64,000 nt of DNA from Arcticibacter sp045629565 (GTDB lineage: Bacteria > Bacteroidota > Bacteroidia > Sphingobacteriales > Sphingobacteriaceae): positions 1 through 64,000 of the forward strand of contig NZ_JAZQRL010000007.1 of assembly GCF_045629565.1 (NCBI RefSeq). Reading direction: 5' to 3'. The notes beneath the pieces are model-generated. The model saw only the letters and a program-made list of their open reading frames with translations, did no database searches and was not told where the DNA came from. Below are positions 35,665 to 45,661 of the stretch, piece after piece. The position numbers were made by a program, and so were the translations under genes. Each line of letters begins with the position of its first letter. The first letter of the stretch is position 1.

Positions 35665-36882
35665 ATGAGGGTTCTGCATACAGCCGACTGGCATTTGGGA
35701 AAAAAGTTAGAGCAATGTGAACGTACAGAGGAGCATCAGTTCTTTCTGGACTGGCTCATTGGGGAGCTCAGTCACCATTGTATTGAAGTTTTAATCATTG
35801 CCGGAGATGTTTTCGACACGGGTAATCCTTCGAATATAGCTCTTGAGCAATACTATAAGTTCCTGTGGCAGGTTAAGGGAACCTGCTGCCGGGAAGTGAT
35901 CATCATTGGCGGCAATCACGATTCGATCAGTACGCTCAACGCACCCAAAGAGCTGCTGAAGTTTTTCAATATTCATGTTGTTGGTGGAGTTCCGGAAGAT
36001 ATTCGTCAGCAGATCATTCCGGTTTTGAATGCAGATGGGAAAGTAGAGCTTGTGATATGTGCGATTCCTTTTTTGAGGGACAGAGACGTTCGGCTCTCTG
36101 TTGCAGGCGAAACCGCGCAGGACCGGGAGTCGCGAATTAAGGAAGGGATTTGTGCGCATTACAATAGGTTCAAAGCCGAGATTGCCGCCTATAAAGAAGA
36201 GGGAATACCGGTCATTGCGACCGGGCATCTATTTGCTGCTGGCTCCAGTACTTCTGAAAGTGAAAAGGAGATCCACGTTGGCAATCTGGGGCAGATCTGC
36301 GGAGACCAGTTCCCTGAAGAATTCAATTACGTAGCCTTAGGTCATATACACCGTCCGCAGATCGTGAACAAAATGAGTCATGTACGTTACTCTGGTTCAC
36401 CTATTCCTTTAAGCTTTTCAGAAACAGATGACGAAAAGCAGGTGCTGATTCTGGACTTCCGAGAAGGAGGGCTGCAACAGATCACAGCATTGAAAGTGCC
36501 TTGCTGCAGAAAGCTGATCAGGATAAAAGGAACACTGGAAGAAGTAAGAATGAAGCTGGACGTTATGGAAGACCGGGGTATGATGATGCCTGCCTGGGTA
36601 GAGCTTCAAATAAAGACCGACCGTTTTATTCATGATTTGGATGAGCAGTTGGACAAGTTAAAAGCCGGCAAGCCATTTATTGAACGCTTCTTTCCGCGTC
36701 AGATCAAGACAAGTGCTGCCCTTAGCTTAAACGAGCAGACCATTTTGGAATCTGCGTTGCATGAGCTGGAACCCCGTTCGGTATTTCTAAAGCGATGTGA
36801 ATCGGAATTTCCAAATGAGGACCATGGTGAACTGCTGCGATTGTTCGACGAAATCCTGGAAAAAATGGCTCAGAGGGACTAA
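35665..36882 (+). CDS. sbcD: Exonuclease subunit SbcD (Mre11-like)
   Basis: The 405-residue calcineurin-like nuclease has the metal-binding motifs TADWHLGK (residues 6-13), IIAGDVFDTGNPS, IIGGNHDSIS, ATGHLF and ALGHIHRPQ. With SbcC it opens DNA hairpins and trims double-strand ends. The start is unambiguous (MRVLHTADWHLG). sbcC begins three bases after its stop. Confidence 0.95.
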   Translation: MRVLHTADWHLGKKLEQCERTEEHQFFLDWLIGELSHHCIEVLIIAGDVFDTGNPSNIALEQYYKFLWQVKGTCCREVIIIGGNHDSISTLNAPKELLKFFNIHVVGGVPEDIRQQIIPVLNADGKVELVICAIPFLRDRDVRLSVAGETAQDRESRIKEGICAHYNRFKAEIAAYKEEGIPVIATGHLFAAGSSTSESEKEIHVGNLGQICGDQFPEEFNYVALGHIHRPQIVNKMSHVRYSGSPIPLSFSETDDEKQVLILDFREGGLQQITALKVPCCRKLIRIKGTLEEVRMKLDVMEDRGMMMPAWVELQIKTDRFIHDLDEQLDKLKAGKPFIERFFPRQIKTSAALSLNEQTILESALHELEPRSVFLKRCESEFPNEDHGELLRLFDEILEKMAQRD

Positions 36883-36885
36883 CTC

Positions 36886-39800
36886 ATGAAAATATTAAGC
36901 GTACGTTTTTTAAACCTGAATTCCCTGAAGGGAGAACATCAGATCCGCTTTGATCAAAGCCCCTTCACCGAAAGTGGATTATTCGCTATTACAGGCCCTA
37001 CGGGAGCTGGGAAGACGACCATCCTGGATGCTATTACCATTGCGCTCTATGGCCGCGTTCATCGGCATGACAGAGATGTTTCTGAGAGTATGACCAGGCA
37101 TACAGCGGAGTCTTTCTCAGAGGTGGAGTTTGAGATCAAGGGAAAGGGCTATCGGGCGAAATGGTCGCAGCGCCGCGGTTATGGCAAGGTGGACGGTGCA
37201 CTGCAGACTCAACGGATGGAGCTTGTTGATCTTAGCACTTTGGAAATTATGGTTAATCACCCTCTTTCTGAAGTGCAACAGCAGATCGTCGCCCTATGTG
37301 GACTTGATTATCATCAATTTCTGCGCTCGGTAATGTTGTCTCAAGGAGACTTTACGCAGTTTCTCAAGTCGAAAGAGAATGAGCGTTCGGAACTACTGGA
37401 AAAAATCACCGATACGGCAGTGTATTCGGAGATCTCCAGGTATGTGTTTGACCGGGCAAGGCAGGAGAGAGAGAAGCTGGAAAGGCTGAGAGAGCAACTG
37501 GATAATGCAGATATCCTTTCCGATGAAGAAGTTTCACAGCTGAACATTTCTTTGCAGGATCTGAGTATTCGGGAAAAGGCCGTTCGGGATAACTCTTTGG
37601 ATACACGAGATAAAATCAACTGGTTAGGAGTTTTAGGTAAACTGAAAGTTGATGAAGCGCGGCAACGGGATTTGCTGCGTGAACAGCAGGAGAAGTTGAT
37701 TCTCCATCAGGAGGACTTCCAGAAGCTGGCGCTGCATCAGAAGGCCATGGCCTACCGTTCAGACCTGCAGGATATTCAGAATCATGAAGGGAGAATCGAG
37801 GAACTTGCATTAAGGATTCGGGAACAGGAAGAGGTGCTTCCCTCGGTTCAGGAGAAGAGCCGGCAGGCAGATCAGGCATTTGAGGAAGGTAAAAAGCTGC
37901 TCGATCAGAAGGACGGGAGCTTGCAAGAGCAGGAGCCGCTGTTTGAGAAGGTGATTCAGAAAGATCTGCAGCTGGACGGCTTCAGAAAGGAGCTCGAGAG
38001 GGCAGAGAGCTGGGCTAAGACGGCACTAAAAGATGTGGATCAGACCATCAGTGACCGGGATACTTTAGCTCAAAATATTGCTGCGCTTGAGGTGGAGATC
38101 AGCGCTTTGAACCAGTTGATTGTCGGTCAGCCCAAAGAAAATGAACTGGAGACGGCAATTGTTCGCATCGATCAATATCAGCAGGAATTAGGCCGTGCGC
38201 GGCTTTCACTTCGGGATAAAAAAGCCGAAGAAAGAAGTGTCGTCGATCTGCAAAAGGATCAGGAAAAGTCGCTTCTTGCCATTGAAGAGGAAATAGCTAA
38301 ATCAAATGCCGGCTTGTTGCTCAAGCAGCAGGAACTGGTTCGACTTCGAGACAAGCTGCGGACGGAGTTTGAGGGCAAGTCGCTTGACGTCCTGGAAGAG
38401 TCGGCAGACAAGCTTCCTGGCTTGATCAGCCTATGTCAGGATCAATCGAGGTTAGCTAAAGAGTACTTCCAAACCCGCGCTCAGCTGGATGCTCTAAAGC
38501 AGGAGCAAAGCCGGAACCAGGAATCGGTGGTTTCGCTTGAGGCAGTGCTGGCCCTCCAAACGGAGGAAAAGCAGGAAGCCGAACGCATATTAGAAGATCA
38601 CAGGAAAGTGGTTGATATACAGATTCGCATACAAAAATACGATGCGGATAGAGGTCAGCTGCAGGAGGATCAGGAATGTCCCCTTTGCGGATCAAAAGAG
38701 CACCCCTATGTCGAGAAACACTATCATTCGGCACTTACGGAAGCAGAACAGAAGCGGAACGCCCATGAAGTCTATGTGCAGAAACTTTCCAGGGAGATTC
38801 AGGATTCGGCAATCAAGCTGAGTGCCTCGAAAGAGAAACTCGCAGGCCAGCTTAAGCAGTCGGCAGAGCGTGAAGAGAAGCTTTCTAATATGGAGAGTTC
38901 CTTCGCTTTAAATAATGGGAGGTTGCCTGCACCACTGGCGCTGGAGAAGCCCGCCATTATCAATGCGATCGTTCTTAAGAAACAAAGTGAATTGTCAGCC
39001 TTGCAGGCTCAGATCCAGGCACTGCGTGTTCTGCAGAAAGACATCAGCATGGTGGAGCTGATGTTGATCGATTTGAAAAGTACGATCGAACAGGCGAAGA
39101 CCAGGAAAGAATCGCTGCTGACACAACTCAGCAGCGGGGCCGGAAATCTGGAAAAGGTCCGGCTGGAAATTGGCAAGTTGGATCTTGAAATTGGTGACCT
39201 ACAGAATAAGATTCAGGACGTGTTAAGATCTTTGCAGATTACCGACATTCCGGAAGATATCATCCGCGCGTTGAACGCACGTTTGCTGGTATGCCGGCAG
39301 TCGAATGAGAAGTTAGCTTCGGCCACATTGCGAAAGCAGGAGCTAGGCGCAGAGAGTATAAGTCTGGAAAAGGTTCTGAGAGCAAAGCAGGAACTTCTTC
39401 AGCAACGGGAGAAAGAGCGCAAGCAGGCTGATCTGCGTTTGCAGGAAGAGCTGGGCGAACGTCGGGAGCTGTTTGGTGAGAAAGATCCTGTGTTTGAGCG
39501 CGAGCAGCTTAGGAACCAGCTGAAGCAGCTTCGTGAAGCTTTGGAGAGGCAGCAGGAACTGCGGAATCAGCTGCAAAATCAGTTGCTAGCGCTGGAAGCT
39601 TCATTACAGAAGGACAGGCAGGACCTGGATAAAGCGGGCAAGGATTTGTCCCGTCTTTCAGCGGAATTGACAAGAAAACTTCAGGAACAGGGTATTGCCG
39701 ATATAGCGGAGCTCCGTTCCTATAGACTTGATGAGGGTATCGCTGCTGAGATCTCGACGATGGAGGCTGAGATCAAGACGGCTATCGCCAATGCAGAGCA

Positions 39801-40545
39801 TCTGTTAACGAGGTTGCGTGCCGACTTGCAGCTTGAGCGATCGAAGGCTCTTACGGAACTGAGTTCTGAGGAACTTCAGGAGCAGCTAAGTTCTCTGGAC
39901 GCCTCCTGGCGGGACCTGAATCAGGAGATCGGAGGAATTCGAAACCGGCTGCAGTCTGATTTTGAGACTAAGCTTCGTTTCAAAGAAATTGCCGATCAGA
40001 TCGTCGTTCAGCAGGGAGAGCTGCAGAGGTGGCAGAAAATATCGTCGCTCATTGGTTCAGATAATGGCAAAAAGTTCAGCAACTTCGCTCAAGGACTTAC
40101 CTTGGCTCGTTTGACGGAGTTAGCCAATCTGCATTTGCAGAAGCTGACGGACCGTTACCGGATTCTAAAGAGCCCTTCGAAGGACCTGGAGATCCAGATC
40201 ATCGACGGATATCAGGCTGATGTGGTCAGGCCCATGACGACCTTGTCGGGAGGGGAGAGCTTTCTGGTAAGTTTGGCGCTGGCCCTGGGTCTATCGGACC
40301 TGGCCAGCCGGAAGACGCAGATTAATTCTTTGTTCATTGATGAAGGCTTTGGTACCCTGGATTCGGATACGCTGGATGTTGCGATCTCGGCATTGGAGAA
40401 CTTGCAGGCGAACGGTAAGACAATCGGGATTATCTCGCATGTGGAGGCGCTGAAAGAGCGGATTGGGACGCAGATTCAGGTGAGCAAGCAGCCGGGCGGG
40501 GTGAGTAGGATCAGGGTGATGAGTTATGGGGAGGTTGTGGGGTGA
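36886..40545 (+). CDS. sbcC: Exonuclease subunit SbcC (Rad50-like ATPase)
   Basis: The 1219-residue SMC-like ATPase has Walker A GPTGAGKTT at residues 37-45, a Q-loop in SQGDFTQFL, two very long coiled-coil arms (about 190-560 and 640-1020), a zinc hook CPLC at residues 598-601, the ABC signature TLSGGESFL and Walker B/D-loop SLFIDEGFGTLDSD. It is complete and forms the SbcCD complex with the upstream gene. Antisense frames inside it are shadows caused by coiled-coil codon bias. Confidence 0.95.
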   Translation: MKILSVRFLNLNSLKGEHQIRFDQSPFTESGLFAITGPTGAGKTTILDAITIALYGRVHRHDRDVSESMTRHTAESFSEVEFEIKGKGYRAKWSQRRGYGKVDGALQTQRMELVDLSTLEIMVNHPLSEVQQQIVALCGLDYHQFLRSVMLSQGDFTQFLKSKENERSELLEKITDTAVYSEISRYVFDRARQEREKLERLREQLDNADILSDEEVSQLNISLQDLSIREKAVRDNSLDTRDKINWLGVLGKLKVDEARQRDLLREQQEKLILHQEDFQKLALHQKAMAYRSDLQDIQNHEGRIEELALRIREQEEVLPSVQEKSRQADQAFEEGKKLLDQKDGSLQEQEPLFEKVIQKDLQLDGFRKELERAESWAKTALKDVDQTISDRDTLAQNIAALEVEISALNQLIVGQPKENELETAIVRIDQYQQELGRARLSLRDKKAEERSVVDLQKDQEKSLLAIEEEIAKSNAGLLLKQQELVRLRDKLRTEFEGKSLDVLEESADKLPGLISLCQDQSRLAKEYFQTRAQLDALKQEQSRNQESVVSLEAVLALQTEEKQEAERILEDHRKVVDIQIRIQKYDADRGQLQEDQECPLCGSKEHPYVEKHYHSALTEAEQKRNAHEVYVQKLSREIQDSAIKLSASKEKLAGQLKQSAEREEKLSNMESSFALNNGRLPAPLALEKPAIINAIVLKKQSELSALQAQIQALRVLQKDISMVELMLIDLKSTIEQAKTRKESLLTQLSSGAGNLEKVRLEIGKLDLEIGDLQNKIQDVLRSLQITDIPEDIIRALNARLLVCRQSNEKLASATLRKQELGAESISLEKVLRAKQELLQQREKERKQADLRLQEELGERRELFGEKDPVFEREQLRNQLKQLREALERQQELRNQLQNQLLALEASLQKDRQDLDKAGKDLSRLSAELTRKLQEQGIADIAELRSYRLDEGIAAEISTMEAEIKTAIANAEHLLTRLRADLQLERSKALTELSSEELQEQLSSLDASWRDLNQEIGGIRNRLQSDFETKLRFKEIADQIVVQQGELQRWQKISSLIGSDNGKKFSNFAQGLTLARLTELANLHLQKLTDRYRILKSPSKDLEIQIIDGYQADVVRPMTTLSGGESFLVSLALALGLSDLASRKTQINSLFIDEGFGTLDSDTLDVAISALENLQANGKTIGIISHVEALKERIGTQIQVSKQPGGVSRIRVMSYGEVVG

Positions 40546-40995
40546 TTCGTCTTGAGTCCTCAAAAGTATGAAACCAGCAGATTCACGCCGCTGATAGTTC
40601 GTGTACAGCGTGACAACGCGAGCGCCCTAAGGGATATTTGTCTCATAAAGTCAACGAATGTTTAAATTGAAGAGACAAATATTTGATACGGGATTTTGAG
40701 ACTGGATAATGGTTTTTTGAGGTCCATCTATTGATTTGTTTAGGGTGTTTGTAAAACGTTCGTTTTATGAGCCTACAACCATGAAAGAGTATTATCATTT
40801 ACTCATTATCAAAAACTAGGAAGTATCGTTTGATTAGTGGAATGAGTTCTTGATAATTAAAGGACGTCTCCTGATTGATCCGGTTAGAGAGGACAGTGCT
40901 CTAAGCCAGTTCTCCCCCTAGATCAGAAAACGAGGGAAAAATGATAATTAGGATAATCGTTTAATAAAGTTTACACTAAAAACCGTTGAAAGTTG
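40546..40995. other. 450-base gap without a supported gene
   Basis: No open frame with gene-like content on either strand. It holds one inverted repeat: ATATTTGTCTC at 40634-40644 and its complement at 40672-40682, 27 bases apart. It marks the switch from core genes to the accessory minus-strand block. Confidence 0.6.
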
Positions 40996-42015
40996 TTACT
41001 GGCCGAATTGATTTCCGTATCCGCTACGTTTAAAGATTTCTTCGCTTGATAAATTATATATGTCTTTCCAAGAATTTGGCCCGTGATTTTTCACATAAGC
41101 TTCTATAATTCTAAATCCTAACCAATAAAAGAGAGTTTTAGGAGCATCCGGGAATAATTTGAATTTATTATTTCTCAATAATGGATTTTCACCTGTTTCG
41201 TCAAAATACCTCTTGACCTTTTGAAATATTTCCTTTTCATGGGCAATATACCACTTCCAGTCTGCTTCAGACATATTCTCAACCGCTTCATGTTTTGAAA
41301 TAGTTCCATCAAAAAACACCCATGTAAAATAACAAGCAAAGCCCTCATCAATAGTTTGTGCCAATGCAGTTTCGTGCTTGGGGTCTTTCATTCTATTTGG
41401 TTCATAAGCCAAATGATTGAGTTCATGTGGTATGCCCTTATTGATCGTATAATCGAGATCATTATTTTCGTAATTCAATTCAAGTGCAAATTGCTCTGCA
41501 TTACACCCACCAAAACCAATACCCTGAATTGGTGTAAACAATATACTAATAACGGCTTTAGGTTTATAGCTAACCATCTTATTGAACTTCCTTAAATTTA
41601 CGGTTAAGATAGAGTCTAAATTCATGGCCAACAGTTCTCTGGCCTTATTGTCAAAAAGAGCTTTTTTTTCTGGATACAGAGTTTTATTCCATGCAATCAT
41701 TCCAGTAGAAGTGTTAAACTTGGAAGCGTTATCTGATCCAAAGATCATCCCATAACAGTTATCCCATAACTGCTTATGTGCCATGTAAACCTCGTTTATA
41801 ATCATTAAGCTATCATATTTTCCAACCTCACGATGAGCTAAAATCTGGCTTTTAAATAAATTATGTACAATAATGTCCTCAACTTTAACACTATCGGATA
41901 CCATATTCAAGCTATCTATTAACGACAATGGCTTAGAATGAATTGGCTCTTTTGGCAATGAACACGAAAATAAAAATGTAAAAGCAAGGAAACCGACAAG
42001 TATACAATTCTTCAT
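40996..42015 (-). CDS. Zincin-like lipoprotein (DUF2268-type, copy A)
   Basis: The 339-residue protein has a lipoprotein signal peptide with cysteine 18 (FLFSC). The metal motif HELNH is at residues 197-201 and a downstream glutamate lies in TIDEGFACYF near residue 224, as in gluzincin-like proteases such as DUF2268. The tail contains FYWLGFRIIEAY, which corresponds to YWMGYEIVKAY in the second zincin of the block (44218). It should sit on the outer side of a membrane. Downstream of an ABC transporter on the same strand, 263 bases apart. Protease activity is inferred from the motif only. Confidence 0.75.
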   Translation of the reverse strand: MKNCILVGFLAFTFLFSCSLPKEPIHSKPLSLIDSLNMVSDSVKVEDIIVHNLFKSQILAHREVGKYDSLMIINEVYMAHKQLWDNCYGMIFGSDNASKFNTSTGMIAWNKTLYPEKKALFDNKARELLAMNLDSILTVNLRKFNKMVSYKPKAVISILFTPIQGIGFGGCNAEQFALELNYENNDLDYTINKGIPHELNHLAYEPNRMKDPKHETALAQTIDEGFACYFTWVFFDGTISKHEAVENMSEADWKWYIAHEKEIFQKVKRYFDETGENPLLRNNKFKLFPDAPKTLFYWLGFRIIEAYVKNHGPNSWKDIYNLSSEEIFKRSGYGNQFGQ

Positions 42016-42278
42016 AGATGTAAATTAAAAAAAAAAGGTCATTTGTTGTGCCAGCATGAAAATGAGCCTTACGTCTACAAGAAAGCCACATATTCAATAT
42101 TAATAAACACTTGGCTGTTCATTAACGAGCATTTATGTACGAAATTGAACAAGCAAAAGTGATGAACTTATCTTTGTTATTAAGCTGATTATCAAGAAAC
42201 GGTTGTTTTCTGAAAATGACCGTACTAGACTCTTTATATCTATGAAGAAGCGCCATTAAGTGGGCAAGCATTCTCAAA

Positions 42279-43067
42279 TCACCTATCAACAACATGAAGT
42301 TTCCTTTCTGACAGAAGTCCAAGCGTTGTAACAACCATACATGTCAATATTGAGCTAATTAAAGCAATATACCAGACGCTGTTAATCTCTCCGTTATTCG
42401 AGTAAGTAGATGACAAGGCCGGCCAACCCCAAGGAAAGAAAATAGCGAGGTTTTGCTTTTGAATAAGAAATAAGCCAATTATCGTTACAAAAATGCCGAA
42501 GCCAAAACTGGTATAGACATTTTTTAGAAAGACACTAAAAAAATAATGGATGGAAATAATTCCTAATGAACTTCCCATTACAATACATGGCAAATACAAG
42601 AGTAGTAGTGGTGGATAGTAGTCTTGAAAATTCAAGCTCTTAAAGAACGTAGTTGCTATCATCCCATACAGGTATACATACGTTGACAACATGCACAAAC
42701 TGATGAATATTAAAAGCGCAACGACTAGCATCTTGGCTATGTAAATCGATGTTCTTGAGACGGAAAGACTAAATATGTTTCGCCATCCGCCATTACTACT
42801 TTCAAGATTATTGCTTATGATGGTTTGCAAAGCCACCAACGGAAGGAGTGCAAAACTGCTCCAAAAGTTCCAGACGACATTAGAGAAAAATATCCAGGAA
42901 TCAATTTTCTTGGCTTCGATTCTCTCTTGATAATAAAACATCACCGCTCCGTAGATCAATACCGGTATCAGAGGATAGATAACTGCCAATTTGAAGGCAA
43001 CAGTAGTTCTTGTCTTAATCAATTCAGCATTGATCGCTCTCCTAAGCTTTGCGAAACTCCTTAGCAT
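42279..43067 (-). CDS. ABC-2 type permease (bacitracin/lantibiotic-immunity-like)
   Basis: The 262-residue protein has six membrane helices and opens with RRAINAELIKTRTTVAFKLAVIYP, typical of ABC-2 permeases of the BcrB/LanE-LanG type. FFPWGWPALSSTY near residue 220 also resembles such permeases. It overlaps the ATPase gene by 26 bases, so the two are translationally coupled. With its ATPase it could remove a peptide antibiotic from the membrane. A second permease gene, usual in lantibiotic immunity systems, is missing. Family assignment is good, substrate unknown. Confidence 0.8.
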   Translation of the reverse strand: MLRSFAKLRRAINAELIKTRTTVAFKLAVIYPLIPVLIYGAVMFYYQERIEAKKIDSWIFFSNVVWNFWSSFALLPLVALQTIISNNLESSNGGWRNIFSLSVSRTSIYIAKMLVVALLIFISLCMLSTYVYLYGMIATTFFKSLNFQDYYPPLLLLYLPCIVMGSSLGIISIHYFFSVFLKNVYTSFGFGIFVTIIGLFLIQKQNLAIFFPWGWPALSSTYSNNGEINSVWYIALISSILTCMVVTTLGLLSERKLHVVDR

Positions 43068-43959
43068 CTGTAAAATTAAAAAAGGTGTCTTCCAACTTAC
43101 TTACCGCACTTAACATAAAGATATTAATACCCGAGTTGACCAATATCCGGTTGATCATGGGTATATCATCGATGTCCTGAAAATATACTTGTAAAAAATC
43201 TTTCGAACTTCCAATACACTCATATCCACTCTTCTGCAAAACCTCAGCAGCTGCCAGATGGTTATCAACTTTTAATTGCAATACATTCCGATTTCGAGAA
43301 ATGATTTTGTCAAGTTGATCACTGATGATAATTCTACCTTTACTAATGATAGCAATATCCGTACAGGTTTTCTCCACCTCGTCCAAGATGTGGCTAGACA
43401 TAAAGATTGTCTTGTTTAAGTCTCGATTTAATCTGAGTATGAGGTTTCTCATGTCTCGAATACCATCAGGGTCTAAACCATTCGCGGGCTCGTCTAAAAT
43501 TAATAAGTCAGGATCACCCAACAACGAAAAAGCTATACCAAGCCTTTGTTTCATCCCAAAAGACAAATTCTTTGATCGGACATCTTTGAACTCCTTTAAG
43601 TCCAGGTCATCTAACACCTTATCGATCTCTAAAGATTTCAGGCCTAACAAAACTTGCTTCACCCTCAAATAATCATATACTGTTATGTCTGGATATAGCG
43701 CCGGCCCTTCTACAAACGCGCCTATCTTGGCAAGAGCCTTTAACTTCTCTTTCCTTATATCGATCCCGAAGATTTTGATATCCCCTCTTTGAGTCGTTAA
43801 TAAGCCTAATAAAACTTTAATAAAAGTACTTTTTCCCGCACCGTTTAGACCCAGAAATCCAAAAATGGATCCGGCTGGAACATGGATACAAACGTCAGTT
43901 AAAATTATTTTTTTATTATAACCAAACTGTACACCCGAGGCTTCAATAGCGCAATTCAT
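43042..43959 (-). CDS. ABC transporter ATP-binding protein
   Basis: The 305-residue ATPase has Walker A GLNGAGKSTFIKVLLG, the Q-loop FVEGPALYPDITVYD, the signature LSFGMKQRLGIAFSLL and Walker B DLLILDEPANGLDPDG. The FVEGP variant and the C-terminal extension of about 80 residues are common in the BcrA/LanF group. Order on the strand is ATPase, permease, zincin A; zincin B lies upstream with a 258-base gap. The region has no lantibiotic precursor or modification gene that I can see. Confidence 0.9.
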   Translation of the reverse strand: MNCAIEASGVQFGYNKKIILTDVCIHVPAGSIFGFLGLNGAGKSTFIKVLLGLLTTQRGDIKIFGIDIRKEKLKALAKIGAFVEGPALYPDITVYDYLRVKQVLLGLKSLEIDKVLDDLDLKEFKDVRSKNLSFGMKQRLGIAFSLLGDPDLLILDEPANGLDPDGIRDMRNLILRLNRDLNKTIFMSSHILDEVEKTCTDIAIISKGRIIISDQLDKIISRNRNVLQLKVDNHLAAAEVLQKSGYECIGSSKDFLQVYFQDIDDIPMINRILVNSGINIFMLSAVSKLEDTFFNFTDAKEFRKA

Positions 43960-44217
43960 AGCAAGGCTTAAAGTTTTTCCAGGTTTTCCCTTAGTGAGTA
44001 TAAATCAAATTGGCGTAGTTCAACAATATACAAATTTTATTGGCCTGGTTTCAAAGAATGATCGTTGAGACAAATTAAAAATGCAGGTCTCCGTATCGGA
44101 CCGACAATGTTTATTATGAAAACGGCAGTCATGAGGTAATCTAACCCTATGGTTAAATCTCATGCAGACTAGTACTCAAGTAATTTAAGTATCTGAAAAT
44201 GAGAATTACGTTACAAC

Positions 44218-45108
44218 CTATTTTGGCAAATACTCGTCTAAGTACCCAGTTGCATTCAGAAAAGCATCGTAATCTTCAATATTCAAAATATCACTTACAG
44301 CTTTTCTTTTGTCATCCTGTCTCTCGAAATAGGCTTTTACAATTTCATAACCCATCCAATAGCCAAGATCGTTGGGTCGCTCGTCCTTACCGCTGGTTCC
44401 ATACAACCAATCCTGCGAATCCGTCTTGTGCATACGCTCAACGAACTCTTTGCTCAATGCTATTCTATTTGTAGCTCCATAGGTATTGGCTTCCATATTC
44501 CCCTTTATGCCTGTGACGAGTTCGGCAACAAAGTCGGCCGCACCCTCAATTATTGACTGTTGTAAAAGAGTCGTTTCGCCCTTTGGATAGGTTTGTTGGA
44601 AATGAATTGACTCATGCATGATCAGCTCAGGCAAATGATCCAGGCTTATTAGCATCTCCGCACCGATCAACAAGCCGTCTTTCGAAACTGTTCCCCCACT
44701 ATTAAATCTGCCCATAACGAAATACGTTGGCGGGTATACCGCATCCGGATACCAGTACTCTAGAGCGTAGAAGTAGGGTTTAATTAATTTCTCCTTTGCC
44801 TTTATCAAGCTATCTATATTACGCACCTTCTGATAGTCCGCCTTCCGCCTTTCAACCATTTTCAACAGAGAATCTGCCCCCATAATTCGATATGGAATAA
44901 ACCCTTTTAATCCTATCGAGCCTTGATTAACGTATTCGTGAAATGGATTTTCCTTAGTCTTTCCGATAGCATCAAATGCCCGCCAGAAGTTGGGAATATC
45001 CGACAATATAAATTTTGCATTCTGAGGATCCGTAGGAAACGCCGTTTTTTGGCCGTAGCTATAGCTAACCCAAACCAGTAGAAATAAAAACATCACGCCC
45101 TTTTTCAT
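44218..45108 (-). CDS. Zincin-like exported protein (DUF2268-type, copy B)
   Basis: A 296-residue exported protein when started at ATG 45108, where a signal peptide begins (KKGVMFLFLLVWVSYSYGQ); longer starts reach 45192. The metal motif HESIH (residues 165-169) and EGAAD about 20 residues later fit a gluzincin. The C-terminus has WMGYEIVKAYFE and LNIEDYDAFLNATGYLDEY. A decayed copy of the last 60 codons lies at 47084-47275. It shares layout with copy A but sequence identity is low. Substrate unknown; proximity to the transporter suggests an envelope or peptide-defence role, which is inference. Confidence 0.72.
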   Translation of the reverse strand: MKKGVMFLFLLVWVSYSYGQKTAFPTDPQNAKFILSDIPNFWRAFDAIGKTKENPFHEYVNQGSIGLKGFIPYRIMGADSLLKMVERRKADYQKVRNIDSLIKAKEKLIKPYFYALEYWYPDAVYPPTYFVMGRFNSGGTVSKDGLLIGAEMLISLDHLPELIMHESIHFQQTYPKGETTLLQQSIIEGAADFVAELVTGIKGNMEANTYGATNRIALSKEFVERMHKTDSQDWLYGTSGKDERPNDLGYWMGYEIVKAYFERQDDKRKAVSDILNIEDYDAFLNATGYLDEYLPK

Positions 45109-45451
45109 AAAGTTTTTTTCGATAAGACGATTTTTCATACTATCAGGTTGCAGTTTCCTGTGGTTTTTCAACTCAGGCGATTTGAATGCCATTCAGTACC
45201 CCTATCATAGATACCTATTGAAAATATAGCTGGAGATTTGCTAAAAGATATGTTGAAGTGAAATCCGTGCAGATTGTCTTAATAAACCCTTGATCAGAAA
45301 TGGAGGGAATAATGGGAAACGTTTTTCAGTTTCGCCCCCACCTTACAATACAAATTACTTCTTTCCAGTCACGCTCAATTCCGAATGCAGATTCTAGTTT
45401 AAGACAATCGATTTTCCTTAATTCATTGTGGATAGCATTTTATTTAACAAT

Positions 45452-45661
45452 TCATTCTAAATCGATGTCTTCCAAGCTGAAGATTTCATTTACAGTCGTC
45501 CCGAAAACTTTCGCGATTTTCAACGCTAGCAAAGTCGAGGGCACGTACTTCCCCAATTCGATGGAATTTATGGTTTGCTGGGAAACCCTTACTTTTTCTG
45601 CTAAATCAGCCTGAGTGTAGTTATTTTTAGCTCGCTCTACCTTTATGCTATTAGTCATCAC
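45452..45661 (-). CDS. Small XRE-family regulator
   Basis: A 69-residue single-domain Cro/C1-type HTH protein: IKVERAKNNYTQADLAEKV (residues 6-24), then VSQQTINSIELGKYVPS and the family end FGTTVNEIFSLED. It resembles the YozG/HTH_3 stand-alone regulators. Its start overlaps the stop of the esterase-like gene (45658-45661), so it is translated from the same mRNA. Confidence 0.88.
   Translation of the reverse strand: MMTNSIKVERAKNNYTQADLAEKVRVSQQTINSIELGKYVPSTLLALKIAKVFGTTVNEIFSLEDIDLE

Noticed and set aside
37341..37879. Several 60-90 codon frames antisense to sbcC
   Set aside because: They arise from the biased codons of the SbcC coiled coil and have repetitive Leu/Ser content.
42122..42334. 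Small minus-strand frame overlapping the permease end, considered as a peptide precursor
   Set aside because: It has no double-glycine leader, only a few Cys/Ser/Thr at its end and no modification enzyme nearby.
45193..45451. Possible second zincin remnant between copy B and the XRE gene
   Set aside because: No stretch matched either zincin gene when read in all frames by eye.
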